Assembly: GCA_037133495.1 (NCBI GenBank) | Contig: JBAXOA010000001.1 | Span: 1 to 64,000, forward strand | Direction of reading: 5' to 3' | Origin: JAAFHB01 sp037133495 | Lineage (GTDB): Bacteria; Bacteroidota; Bacteroidia; Bacteroidales; Prolixibacteraceae | Length of the DNA: 64,000 bases | In this document: positions 43,728-51,487 of the stretch, piece after piece | How the letters are laid out: every line of letters begins with the position of its first letter | Position numbering within the stretch: position 1 is the stretch's first letter | Notes under the pieces: generated by a model | Told to the model about the DNA's origin: nothing | What the model saw: the letters and a program-made list of their open reading frames with translations, nothing else | Database searches by the model: none | Position numbers and translations under genes: made by a program

Positions 43728-46700
43728 CTACTCCTTGGATTTAAACAATATAGATTCCGGGATTGGCTGATACCTGATCTCATCTGAGCTATATCCAACG
43801 AACAAGGCGGTACCTCCGCCACTTTGAAAATACTCAACGTTTATGAGATGCTTCCCTTCCTTGAGAAACAGTGAGTTACTCATCTCTTTTACTCCGTGCT
43901 CACCGTCATTATCGATCAAAAGTTGATTGTCCATATATAATTTACTCCCATCATTTGAGGAGATGTAAAAGGTATATTTCCCTGCTTTGTCAATCTGAAT
44001 GAAGGATTTAAGGCGAAGCGCGAAATTAGTTTTAGGCGTATGGATTTTCTTCACTCCGAATTGAAATACTTTTCCACTGGCTACAGGATTCAGTTTATCA
44101 AATTCCGGTAGTTTTATAAAAGTTCCCGGATAGAGCGACCAGATTATTCCATTTTTTTCAGGATCGACATAATTGTAGATCACTTTTGACTGATTGCTGG
44201 AATGGTACCCGTTGATGAAAGCTTGCGCCCGAACAGTTGTGTTAATTGATATTTCCAATGGCTTTTCGTAAACCGGCGATGCCTCGTTGAGCTCTTTTCC
44301 ATCAATCGAATAATGAATTTTTGCAGCACTATCCTTACAGGTTATTATAACAGTTAGTTTATCCCCTTTTTTTAAAATGGTATCAGCCGGAGTGATCACA
44401 GGAGTTGAGACATAGGGTTCTGTAGTATTGATTTTCACACCGTTTGAAATAAGAGCATAGTTTCCGGACTTAATCTCAAAGACTGCCCAATTATTTTCCC
44501 ATCTGATAAATTTAACACCATCACTTTTAAAAGCCGGCTTATTCCCTTCCATCACCTCCTCTTTATTGATAGTAGGCACATAAACTGTGGCAGTTGTGTT
44601 CGCAGGAATTGTAATATTCCATTTGAATTTGTCATTCTCCAGTTTCCAGGCACTTTTTATGATTCCATAGCTGGAATTGAAAGATGCATCCACATATTTT
44701 AAATCTCCCAATACATAAGGCTTCATAATAATATGCCTGAAGGCGGGGATTTCAGGATCGGCCTTGATGCCCGCCAAATTCTCATAGTACCAAATGATCA
44801 GATCCCCCAAAAGCATCACGTGATTTCCTGAATTCATGCCCGGATCACCATAATCTCCGTTCCAAAGTTCCCATATAGTAGTCGCACCACGAGTAACCAT
44901 ATAACCCCAACCCGGATAAGTACTTTGCGAGGCCAGTTTAAATGCTACATCTTCATGTCCGTTAATGGTTAAAGTACGCATAAGCCATTGTCCCCCAATA
45001 ATCCCATTTCCAACATGTCCGGCATTTTCACCTAAAATTTTCTGCAGCAGATTATCCACTATTTTATCTTTATACTCATCAGGAACGAGCTTAAATGCAA
45101 GGGCTAAAATACTCGCCGTACAGGTATTATTACTGTATTTACCCTCAATTACATCGAGGAATTTTGTATTGAAAGCAGTTTTCATCTCTGTTGCGGTTTT
45201 AGAATACGATTCCGCATCATTCTCTTTACCCAGTAACCGGGCAAACTTTTCCATCAGTTTTAGTTCATAATAGAAATAGGCAGTTCCGATGTATTCGGCG
45301 CTCGTAATTCTTTGCGGATCACTGGAAAGAATAAGTTTAACATCTTCCGGCGGAACGCACCAGTCACCATAAGTATCCTTTGGCATGATACCATCTTTTA
45401 AAAACCCGCTCATATGCTCAACCCATTTTTGCATAGACGGGTAATTGCTTTCTAGCGTTTTTACATCTCCATATTGGGTGTAGAGCATATCTGAAGCAAA
45501 GAGAAAAGTCCCGGGCCAGGTGGTATTATCGCTGTAAATGGGCCAAAAGGAAGGAGCAACATCGGGGAGACTGCCGCTCGGAAGCTGTGCATCTTTGATG
45601 TCGGTCACCCATTTATTGTAGAGTTTCGAAATATCAAAAATATAGCTCTCTCCGGTACATTCTGCAGAGCGATCACCCAGCCAGCCTTGTCTTTCGTCTC
45701 TTTGCGGACAATCGGTCGGCATACTTCTGTAATTCCCCCTGATTCCCCAGAAAGCATTCTTATAAATACTATTAATCAATGGGTTGGAGCATGTAAATGT
45801 ACCTGTAACTTCAAGTGCATCGTGTACGACTTTTCCTTTAATAGCAGATAATGCCGGGATGCCCGGATATCCGGTCATTTCCACAAACCGGAATCCATGA
45901 TAGGTGAACCGAGGTTCCCATTTTTCTGCCCCGTCGCCTTTCAATATATAGGTGTCCGTAACTTCAGCGCTTCGGATATTCGCCAAAAACAGACTGCCAT
46001 CCTCTTTTAATGTCTCAGCAAATCTCAGCGATACTTTGTCGCCTTTGTTTCCCTTTACCAATAATTCAACCCAACCGACCATATTCTGCCCCATATCAAA
46101 AATAAAAGTCCCGGGCTTTATTTCTTTTACTGAAACAGGAGCGATTTGATCCATTATTTTAATCGGATCAATAGGCTGAGCCACTAATACTTCACCCGGC
46201 TTTTCTACAAGTTCAGCTTTCATCCAGTCTGCATCATTAAAACCTGTGTTATTCCAGCCATTTAACTCCATCCGGGCATCATAAAACTCACCGTCAAATT
46301 CGTTGTTTTTGCGGACAGGGCCATTAGCAGTAATTTTCCATGATTCATCGGTGATTATTGTGCTATTCGTACCATCTTCATACTGAATTTCTAACTGACA
46401 GATAACCTTAGGGAAACGAAAAGTTTTGGGTTTTTCGGCTCTGGGAGCAAAGAACCGCCCATTTCCAAGTATCACACCGATGGCATTTTTATCGGAATGT
46501 AAAAACTTTGTCACATCAAAAGTCATGTAGAAAGCTCTTTTATTGTATTCCGACAGGCCAGGAGCCAATACTTGGTCTCCAATTTTTTCTCCGTTGAGGT
46601 AAAGTTCAAATAATCCGAGGCCTGAAATAAAAGCCGTTGCAGATTTTACTTTTTTCTCAACATTAAATTCATGTCTCAACATTCTTGCCGAGAGCACACG

Positions 46701-47174
46701 GTGTTCCGCCTCAGGATCATCACCGCCAACCGCTTTGTCGAGTCCGATCCATTTTGCTTTCCAATCCGATTCTTTGAACAGTCCGGTTGTCCAGTATGAT
46801 GATTCACTTGAATATACCTTGCCATTCTGATCCCAGATTTTCACTTTCCAAAAATATTTCTGATTGCTTTGAAGAGGTTTACCGGCATATAGGATTTGGA
46901 TGGATTTATCTGATGAAATCTTTTGACTATCCCAAAGATCAGGAATATTCTCATCCAGTTTTTTTAAATCAGACGAAACGATTATTTGGAATGCAGACTG
47001 ATTTACACCTCGCTGAGCGGATACAATGATCCAGCTAAACCGGGGTTTTTCAATATCCACGCCTAGTGGATTTACTTTATATTCACATTTTAGACTGATA
47101 ACATCCACGCGTGGTTTCTCGCTGCAGGAACTGAAGAAAAATAACAAGATAAAAATTCTGATGATTGTTTTCAT
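43728..47174 (-). CDS. GH78 alpha-L-rhamnosidase with C-terminal chitobiase-like and PA14 domains
   Basis: A 1148-residue lipoprotein (Cys at ~17, 'FFFSSCSEK'). Order: Ig-like/N-terminal sandwich (~30-140, 'LKCEYKVNPLGVDIEKPRFSW'), rhamnosidase N domain (~150-300), concanavalin-like domain (~330-440), (alpha/alpha)6 barrel (~445-790) and C-terminal sandwich, then a chitobiase-like module (~920-1000) and PA14 (~1040-1145). The catalytic loop 'SMPTDCPQRDERQGWLGD' is intact with Asp493-Glu494. It removes alpha-L-rhamnose from rhamnogalacturonan or bacterial glycans. The last two modules are absent from ordinary GH78 enzymes and match the tails of the two GH92 proteins at 34756 and 37777. It is 20 bp downstream of the Gfo/Idh gene. 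Confidence 0.94.
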   Translation of the reverse strand: MKTIIRIFILLFFFSSCSEKPRVDVISLKCEYKVNPLGVDIEKPRFSWIIVSAQRGVNQSAFQIIVSSDLKKLDENIPDLWDSQKISSDKSIQILYAGKPLQSNQKYFWKVKIWDQNGKVYSSESSYWTTGLFKESDWKAKWIGLDKAVGGDDPEAEHRVLSARMLRHEFNVEKKVKSATAFISGLGLFELYLNGEKIGDQVLAPGLSEYNKRAFYMTFDVTKFLHSDKNAIGVILGNGRFFAPRAEKPKTFRFPKVICQLEIQYEDGTNSTIITDESWKITANGPVRKNNEFDGEFYDARMELNGWNNTGFNDADWMKAELVEKPGEVLVAQPIDPIKIMDQIAPVSVKEIKPGTFIFDMGQNMVGWVELLVKGNKGDKVSLRFAETLKEDGSLFLANIRSAEVTDTYILKGDGAEKWEPRFTYHGFRFVEMTGYPGIPALSAIKGKVVHDALEVTGTFTCSNPLINSIYKNAFWGIRGNYRSMPTDCPQRDERQGWLGDRSAECTGESYIFDISKLYNKWVTDIKDAQLPSGSLPDVAPSFWPIYSDNTTWPGTFLFASDMLYTQYGDVKTLESNYPSMQKWVEHMSGFLKDGIMPKDTYGDWCVPPEDVKLILSSDPQRITSAEYIGTAYFYYELKLMEKFARLLGKENDAESYSKTATEMKTAFNTKFLDVIEGKYSNNTCTASILALAFKLVPDEYKDKIVDNLLQKILGENAGHVGNGIIGGQWLMRTLTINGHEDVAFKLASQSTYPGWGYMVTRGATTIWELWNGDYGDPGMNSGNHVMLLGDLIIWYYENLAGIKADPEIPAFRHIIMKPYVLGDLKYVDASFNSSYGIIKSAWKLENDKFKWNITIPANTTATVYVPTINKEEVMEGNKPAFKSDGVKFIRWENNWAVFEIKSGNYALISNGVKINTTEPYVSTPVITPADTILKKGDKLTVIITCKDSAAKIHYSIDGKELNEASPVYEKPLEISINTTVRAQAFINGYHSSNQSKVIYNYVDPEKNGIIWSLYPGTFIKLPEFDKLNPVASGKVFQFGVKKIHTPKTNFALRLKSFIQIDKAGKYTFYISSNDGSKLYMDNQLLIDNDGEHGVKEMSNSLFLKEGKHLINVEYFQSGGGTALFVGYSSDEIRYQPIPESILFKSKE

Positions 47175-47194
47175 TGGTAAGTTATTGGTGATAT

Positions 47195-48190
47195 TTATAT
47201 TTGATTATCATTTGAATAAACCAAACCCCATGGTTTTCTGATCTGATCCATAATTTCCATGATTTGAACGGACTCGTCGAGGGGCATATATGGGGATTCT
47301 TTTAAACCTGCATTCAAACAGCGCATTACTTCTTTGGCTTCATAATTGAGTGCATTTCCTATTATCGGCATTTCAATTACATCGACTTCCTCCCTATTGA
47401 TAAATAATGATGCCTTTGTTGGAACTGCAAAAACATCATAAACCTTTATATATCCTTCTGTTCCAAGTATATACGCTTCATTTGAAGCGGCTGTTTTCAA
47501 AGCGAATGATAAATCAGCCATTTCCCCTTTATCATATTTTAGGATGGCAATACCTTGCTCATCAGAGCCTAATTCTCCGATATGACCCAGACCAACGACT
47601 TCTACGGGTGATTTTTTAAAGATCATGGATGCGAATGAGATGACATAAACCCCCACATCCAGGAGGGCTCCTCCTCCTAATCCGGGGTTTAATTGACGCG
47701 CCCCCGGCTGGAATACTCCTCGGGCGCAACGGGAAGCTTTTACCATACGCACTTCGCCAATTCGACCATCTCTGACCCATTCTAAAACCGATTTAATCAA
47801 AGGAACATGCCGGGTAATCATCGCTTCCATGAGAAATACATTATTTTCGCGGGCAATACGAACCATTTCTCTGGCTTCAGCGGCATTGATCGTAAAGGCC
47901 TTTTCGCACAGCACAGCTTTCCCTTTCCGCATGCACATCACACTGTTTTCGAGGTGAAATGAGTGTGGTGTTCCAATATATACGACATCAATTTCCGGAT
48001 CGTCAGCCAACTCCTGATAGGTGGCATAGGCTTTAGGAACATTATATTGTGCAGCAAAAGTGGTCGCGGTTTTCAGGTCTCTGGATGATATGGCGGTTAG
48101 CTCAGCATCAGGCAGAATCGCCAATGCATCGGCAAACTTACCAGAAATGTGCCCCGTGCCAATTATTCCCCATTTGATTTTGCTTTCCAT
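47195..48190 (-). CDS. Gfo/Idh/MocA family oxidoreductase
   Basis: A 331-residue cytoplasmic NAD(P)-dependent oxidoreductase. The Rossmann dinucleotide motif 'WGIIGTGHISGKFADAL' is at residues ~7-23, the family's 'YIGTPHSFH' at ~70, and 'EKAFTINAAEAREM' carries the conserved EKP-type lysine (here EKA). Members oxidise sugars or polyols at a secondary hydroxyl, or act in deoxysugar metabolism. It is 11 bp after the small membrane-protein gene and 20 bp before GH78, so it probably processes a sugar released by the rhamnosidase or by another enzyme of the cluster. EKA instead of EKP is a common variant in the trans-dihydrodiol dehydrogenase-like branch. Confidence 0.9.
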   Translation of the reverse strand: MESKIKWGIIGTGHISGKFADALAILPDAELTAISSRDLKTATTFAAQYNVPKAYATYQELADDPEIDVVYIGTPHSFHLENSVMCMRKGKAVLCEKAFTINAAEAREMVRIARENNVFLMEAMITRHVPLIKSVLEWVRDGRIGEVRMVKASRCARGVFQPGARQLNPGLGGGALLDVGVYVISFASMIFKKSPVEVVGLGHIGELGSDEQGIAILKYDKGEMADLSFALKTAASNEAYILGTEGYIKVYDVFAVPTKASLFINREEVDVIEMPIIGNALNYEAKEVMRCLNAGLKESPYMPLDESVQIMEIMDQIRKPWGLVYSNDNQI

Positions 48191-48201
48191 ATAAAGAATG
48201 A

Positions 48202-48420
48202 TTAACCTTTAAGAAATAATCTCCAGATCCAATCGTTAAACTGTTGGGACGCTTTTACTGAACCTAAGGCCAGCATTAGTCCGATTAAAGGAGACAGACT
48301 TAAAACATTTGCAATAATTGAAATCATGCTGTTCTTCGATTCAGATGCCGAGATGCCATAAATCAAAGCGACACCAACCAGAGTCCATAATACCCAAAGT
48401 ATTCCAAATCCATTTTTCAT
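48202..48420 (-). CDS. Small two-helix membrane protein
   Basis: A 72-residue protein with two predicted membrane helices, residues ~5-23 and ~34-54, joined by a short polar loop ('SASESKNSM'), and a C-terminal aromatic and basic tail ('QFNDWIWRLFLKG'). I recognise no family. It is coding rather than accidental because its spacing fits the operon (11 bp before Gfo/Idh) and it has a clean start and stop. A 20-bp perfect palindrome (48423-48442) lies directly upstream of its start. It may be an accessory or regulator-type membrane peptide, but nothing in the sequence shows which. Confidence 0.55.
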   Translation of the reverse strand: MKNGFGILWVLWTLVGVALIYGISASESKNSMISIIANVLSLSPLIGLMLALGSVKASQQFNDWIWRLFLKG

Positions 48421-48422
48421 AT

Positions 48423-48442
48423 TTATATTTTTAAAAATATAA
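48423..48442. repeat. 20-bp perfect AT-rich palindrome
   Basis: TTATATTTTTAAAAATATAA reads the same on both strands. It lies between the beta-helix gene stop (48471) and the small membrane-protein start (48420). As RNA it would form an AU-only hairpin, too weak for a certain terminator, so an operator site is equally possible. Confidence 0.5.
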
Positions 48443-48470
48443 GTAATCAGAGCAATTAATTATTGAAGTT

Positions 48471-51437
48471 TCATTTTGTTTCCAGCCAAAGCTGAAAGTT
48501 TTCAAAATTCACGGTAGAAACCTTTTGATCATTCGCACCACCGGCAAGACCAATGTCCATTTTAGCTGCCAAACCCGGAATCTCGCCGGATTCTCTGGAA
48601 ACGATCCAGTTTTTACCATCAAAGCTGTAATAGCCTGAAAAACGGCTGCCGTGACGGACCAGTTTCAGCCAAACAGGCATAGGCTGATCAACTCCGTAAT
48701 TTTTACTTTTTGTATTGTGCATGCAGCCGTCACCAAATTCGTCCCATTGTGCGCCACATCGTTTAGTGGTCGAGAACAATAAAAATGACCCAAGGGTGCT
48801 GCCCTTTACCGCATTGCCTTTTGACAGATCGTTTCTGACAAATATACCTGCCCTAAACCATTCGCTGATTCCTTCGCTAAAAGCGGTTACTTTTACGATT
48901 GCAACAAAATTTCCTTCGATTGCCCCTTTCAGATAAACTGTTCCGTATGAATCTTCGGCATGCAGGAAATCAGTTCCCGCAGCAGTAATGGCATAATGAT
49001 TTTTCTGAGTATCAAAGTCAAATTTGCAAGGTTTAGCTGTTGCGGTACAATAAGTCAGGAATGACGAACCGGAAATATCCGCTTTTCGAACCTGATAAAC
49101 CGATATTTTAACCGGAAGCTGATTGGCAATCGTAACTGAATGATGTCCGGCTTCAAGCAGACTGGAAAATTCAATCCGTTTTATCTCATGTCCTTTGAAA
49201 CTAATTTCCTTCACTGCAATGGCCTTGTCATCGACTATCAATTCAATCCTTTGGGTTATTTCTTCAGATCTAACATTTTGAGCTTCTACACTAACAGTCA
49301 AAGAATCTCCCTGAGGTAATTCCGAAAATGGCGTTTTTAAATCCCGGTAGATTACAAACAACGGATCGCCTGTTATCACGACTTCCTGCTGCGGTGTTTT
49401 GCCAATTGCTACTGTATGTTTTCCCGGATCAAAGAACTTGTATTTAAATTCAATCTTTCGCTCATTATTTGATATAAAAGGAAGTTTTTTAGAACTTACA
49501 ACCTTACCATCAACATATAAACAGATCTCCTCCATTCCAGTTGAACCATTGTTCGCTATGGTAGCTGTAATAGAGAAATCACTTCCTGTATTGGTTTGGT
49601 CAACTGGCTTGACACCAAGATTCCGGTAAATTAAATCGGTTTTCCCAGTAATGAATTCTTCCGGCTGATTAACCGGAGCATCAATAATGAAGTTGTTTTC
49701 ATACACATTATCAATTAGATAACAAGCACACAATTTCATTTCGCCTTGCCTCAGGTTATAGTAGGTGTTATCGGTCACTTTCCAGCCGGATGCCATATTC
49801 TGAAAAAACAAGGCAACATTTTCATTCGTCGCGGCCGGGTGAACATCATGTATGAGGTTATTACACACCACCGAGCCCGGACTCAATCCATAAACAGCAA
49901 TGCCTCCTTCGTCATCACGTTTCATATTCGTAAACGACACATGATTGTATTCAGCCAGATGACTTCCGTCGCTGGTCTCTTCGATATTGGGCCAGGAGCC
50001 AAGAGTTATCCCATAACTACCTACATTGGAGATAAAATTATGCGAAACCGTTGTTCTCAACGCATTATAAGTCGAGATGCCGGTGGCTGCAATCTGAATA
50101 TTTGTGATCTTGTTAAAGGAGATCACATTGTCGCTAACCATATCGTTCCAGTTTTCAGGTTTTGGCTTGCCAGCCATTATAATTCCACTTCCTTTTGCAT
50201 CGTTGATCACATTTTTGCTGATCAGATTATGATAACATCCAACTCCAAACCGGATAGCTGCCTGACTGACATTTTCAATTCGGTTCTTCAATAGTTCACA
50301 GTTTTTGGCATATTGAAATGATATGGTTCCTCCCCCACCTGAACGGGTATTTTCAAATTTAAGATTATAAAACCGCAGGTTCCGAACCGGATTTTCACGT
50401 GTACCCGATACATCCAACAGGCTCTCCAGTTTGGGAAAGGCCACAGATGCCGTATTTGGATCACCTGTTTCCTTGCCGGGTATAAAACTGATTGTATGTG
50501 CCTTATCATTGAAATACCATTCATTGACCGAATCCATCAGTTCCTCGACATTCTCCACATAGTATTTTGGAGGAATGATAAGCATATCCGGAGACGGAGA
50601 GCTCAGCCATGCGGTATGAGTTTTTTCATCTATTCGGGAAATACTGGAATGAATGGCGCCCCACCTTATTGTCATATGGATCCGGTTGGTTACCAGCCCT
50701 TTCCATGACTTAAGATCGCCTGCTCTAAATTTGAAAGAGACAGAATCGGTGGGCTGACCATCTGTATAGCAGAACCCGGTATTTGGAGTGCGTGCAAGAG
50801 TAAGCCGTTTGCCATTGACATAAAGATCAGTCACTTCTGTCTGTTTAAGAGGAGCTGTCCATATTCCATTTTTCTTTTTCTCCCAGCCGGTTATTTTTTC
50901 ACCTCCTGAAATAACAGGCACCTCTCCGGGGTAGGCCGCATATGTAACATAATAGTCTTTTAATTCGTGATACTCGAAAGCACCTGTAGGCAAATCAGTT
51001 TCGATGCGTTCGCCACCGTCGGAGGGAGAAAAGTCAAGCCGCTCAGGAATTGAATAAACTCCATTTCGAATCAAAACGAGGATATCGCGACCGGCACCAT
51101 ACTGATGAGGTGTACCAATAAATCTTTTATCGACAGCCCGCTTTTTAAGTTTATATACCTCTTCCTTCAATTTAGAGACTGCCTGTTTGGCTCTGCCAAT
51201 TGTTGCAAAAGGTCCATCAGTTCGATTTTTATCAGTTTCAGCCAGTTTCCCGGACCAGTTGTCATTACCTGAAGGAGAAACATAAAAATCTGCGGCTGTA
51301 CCCTTTAAGGAATATTCGGTTTTTTCCACTCCCCGGACGAATTGGCCTTGCGCATTGCCCATTGCAGGAAACAAGAGTAAAGAGATTATCAAAAGCAGAC
51401 CTGCAATAATGCGTACGTAATTAAAACTGGTTTTCAT
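48471..51437 (-). CDS. Secreted right-handed beta-helix protein with CARDB-like and DUF1349-like domains
   Basis: An 988-residue exported protein. I start at 51437 (MKTSFNYVRI) because this directly begins a signal peptide; a start seven codons upstream is possible. Residues ~45-600 form a right-handed parallel beta-helix ('FYVSPSGNDNWSGKLAETDK' is the usual opening, then 'DAKGSGIIMAGKP', 'NYNHVS'-type coils). Residues ~615-800 contain two tandem CARDB-like sandwiches. The C-terminal ~190 residues resemble DUF1349, a concanavalin-type domain ('LGSFLLFSTTKRCGAQWDEF', 'DGKNWIVSRESGEIPGLAAK'). Such proteins may be pectin-type lyases, GH or epimerases, and no catalytic triad is obvious. It lies between the GH3-PA14 gene and the small membrane gene. 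Confidence 0.75.
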   Translation of the reverse strand: MKTSFNYVRIIAGLLLIISLLLFPAMGNAQGQFVRGVEKTEYSLKGTAADFYVSPSGNDNWSGKLAETDKNRTDGPFATIGRAKQAVSKLKEEVYKLKKRAVDKRFIGTPHQYGAGRDILVLIRNGVYSIPERLDFSPSDGGERIETDLPTGAFEYHELKDYYVTYAAYPGEVPVISGGEKITGWEKKKNGIWTAPLKQTEVTDLYVNGKRLTLARTPNTGFCYTDGQPTDSVSFKFRAGDLKSWKGLVTNRIHMTIRWGAIHSSISRIDEKTHTAWLSSPSPDMLIIPPKYYVENVEELMDSVNEWYFNDKAHTISFIPGKETGDPNTASVAFPKLESLLDVSGTRENPVRNLRFYNLKFENTRSGGGGTISFQYAKNCELLKNRIENVSQAAIRFGVGCYHNLISKNVINDAKGSGIIMAGKPKPENWNDMVSDNVISFNKITNIQIAATGISTYNALRTTVSHNFISNVGSYGITLGSWPNIEETSDGSHLAEYNHVSFTNMKRDDEGGIAVYGLSPGSVVCNNLIHDVHPAATNENVALFFQNMASGWKVTDNTYYNLRQGEMKLCACYLIDNVYENNFIIDAPVNQPEEFITGKTDLIYRNLGVKPVDQTNTGSDFSITATIANNGSTGMEEICLYVDGKVVSSKKLPFISNNERKIEFKYKFFDPGKHTVAIGKTPQQEVVITGDPLFVIYRDLKTPFSELPQGDSLTVSVEAQNVRSEEITQRIELIVDDKAIAVKEISFKGHEIKRIEFSSLLEAGHHSVTIANQLPVKISVYQVRKADISGSSFLTYCTATAKPCKFDFDTQKNHYAITAAGTDFLHAEDSYGTVYLKGAIEGNFVAIVKVTAFSEGISEWFRAGIFVRNDLSKGNAVKGSTLGSFLLFSTTKRCGAQWDEFGDGCMHNTKSKNYGVDQPMPVWLKLVRHGSRFSGYYSFDGKNWIVSRESGEIPGLAAKMDIGLAGGANDQKVSTVNFENFQLWLETK

Positions 51438-51487
51438 AAAGCGTGTTTTTTTATTCAAGTTCAGAATTCATAATACCCCTGCTTAAT

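Noticed and set aside
49746..50294. 182-codon + strand open frame inside the beta-helix gene
   Set aside because: Longest antisense frame seen, but the repeat-rich beta-helix gene on the other strand explains it and its protein resembles nothing.
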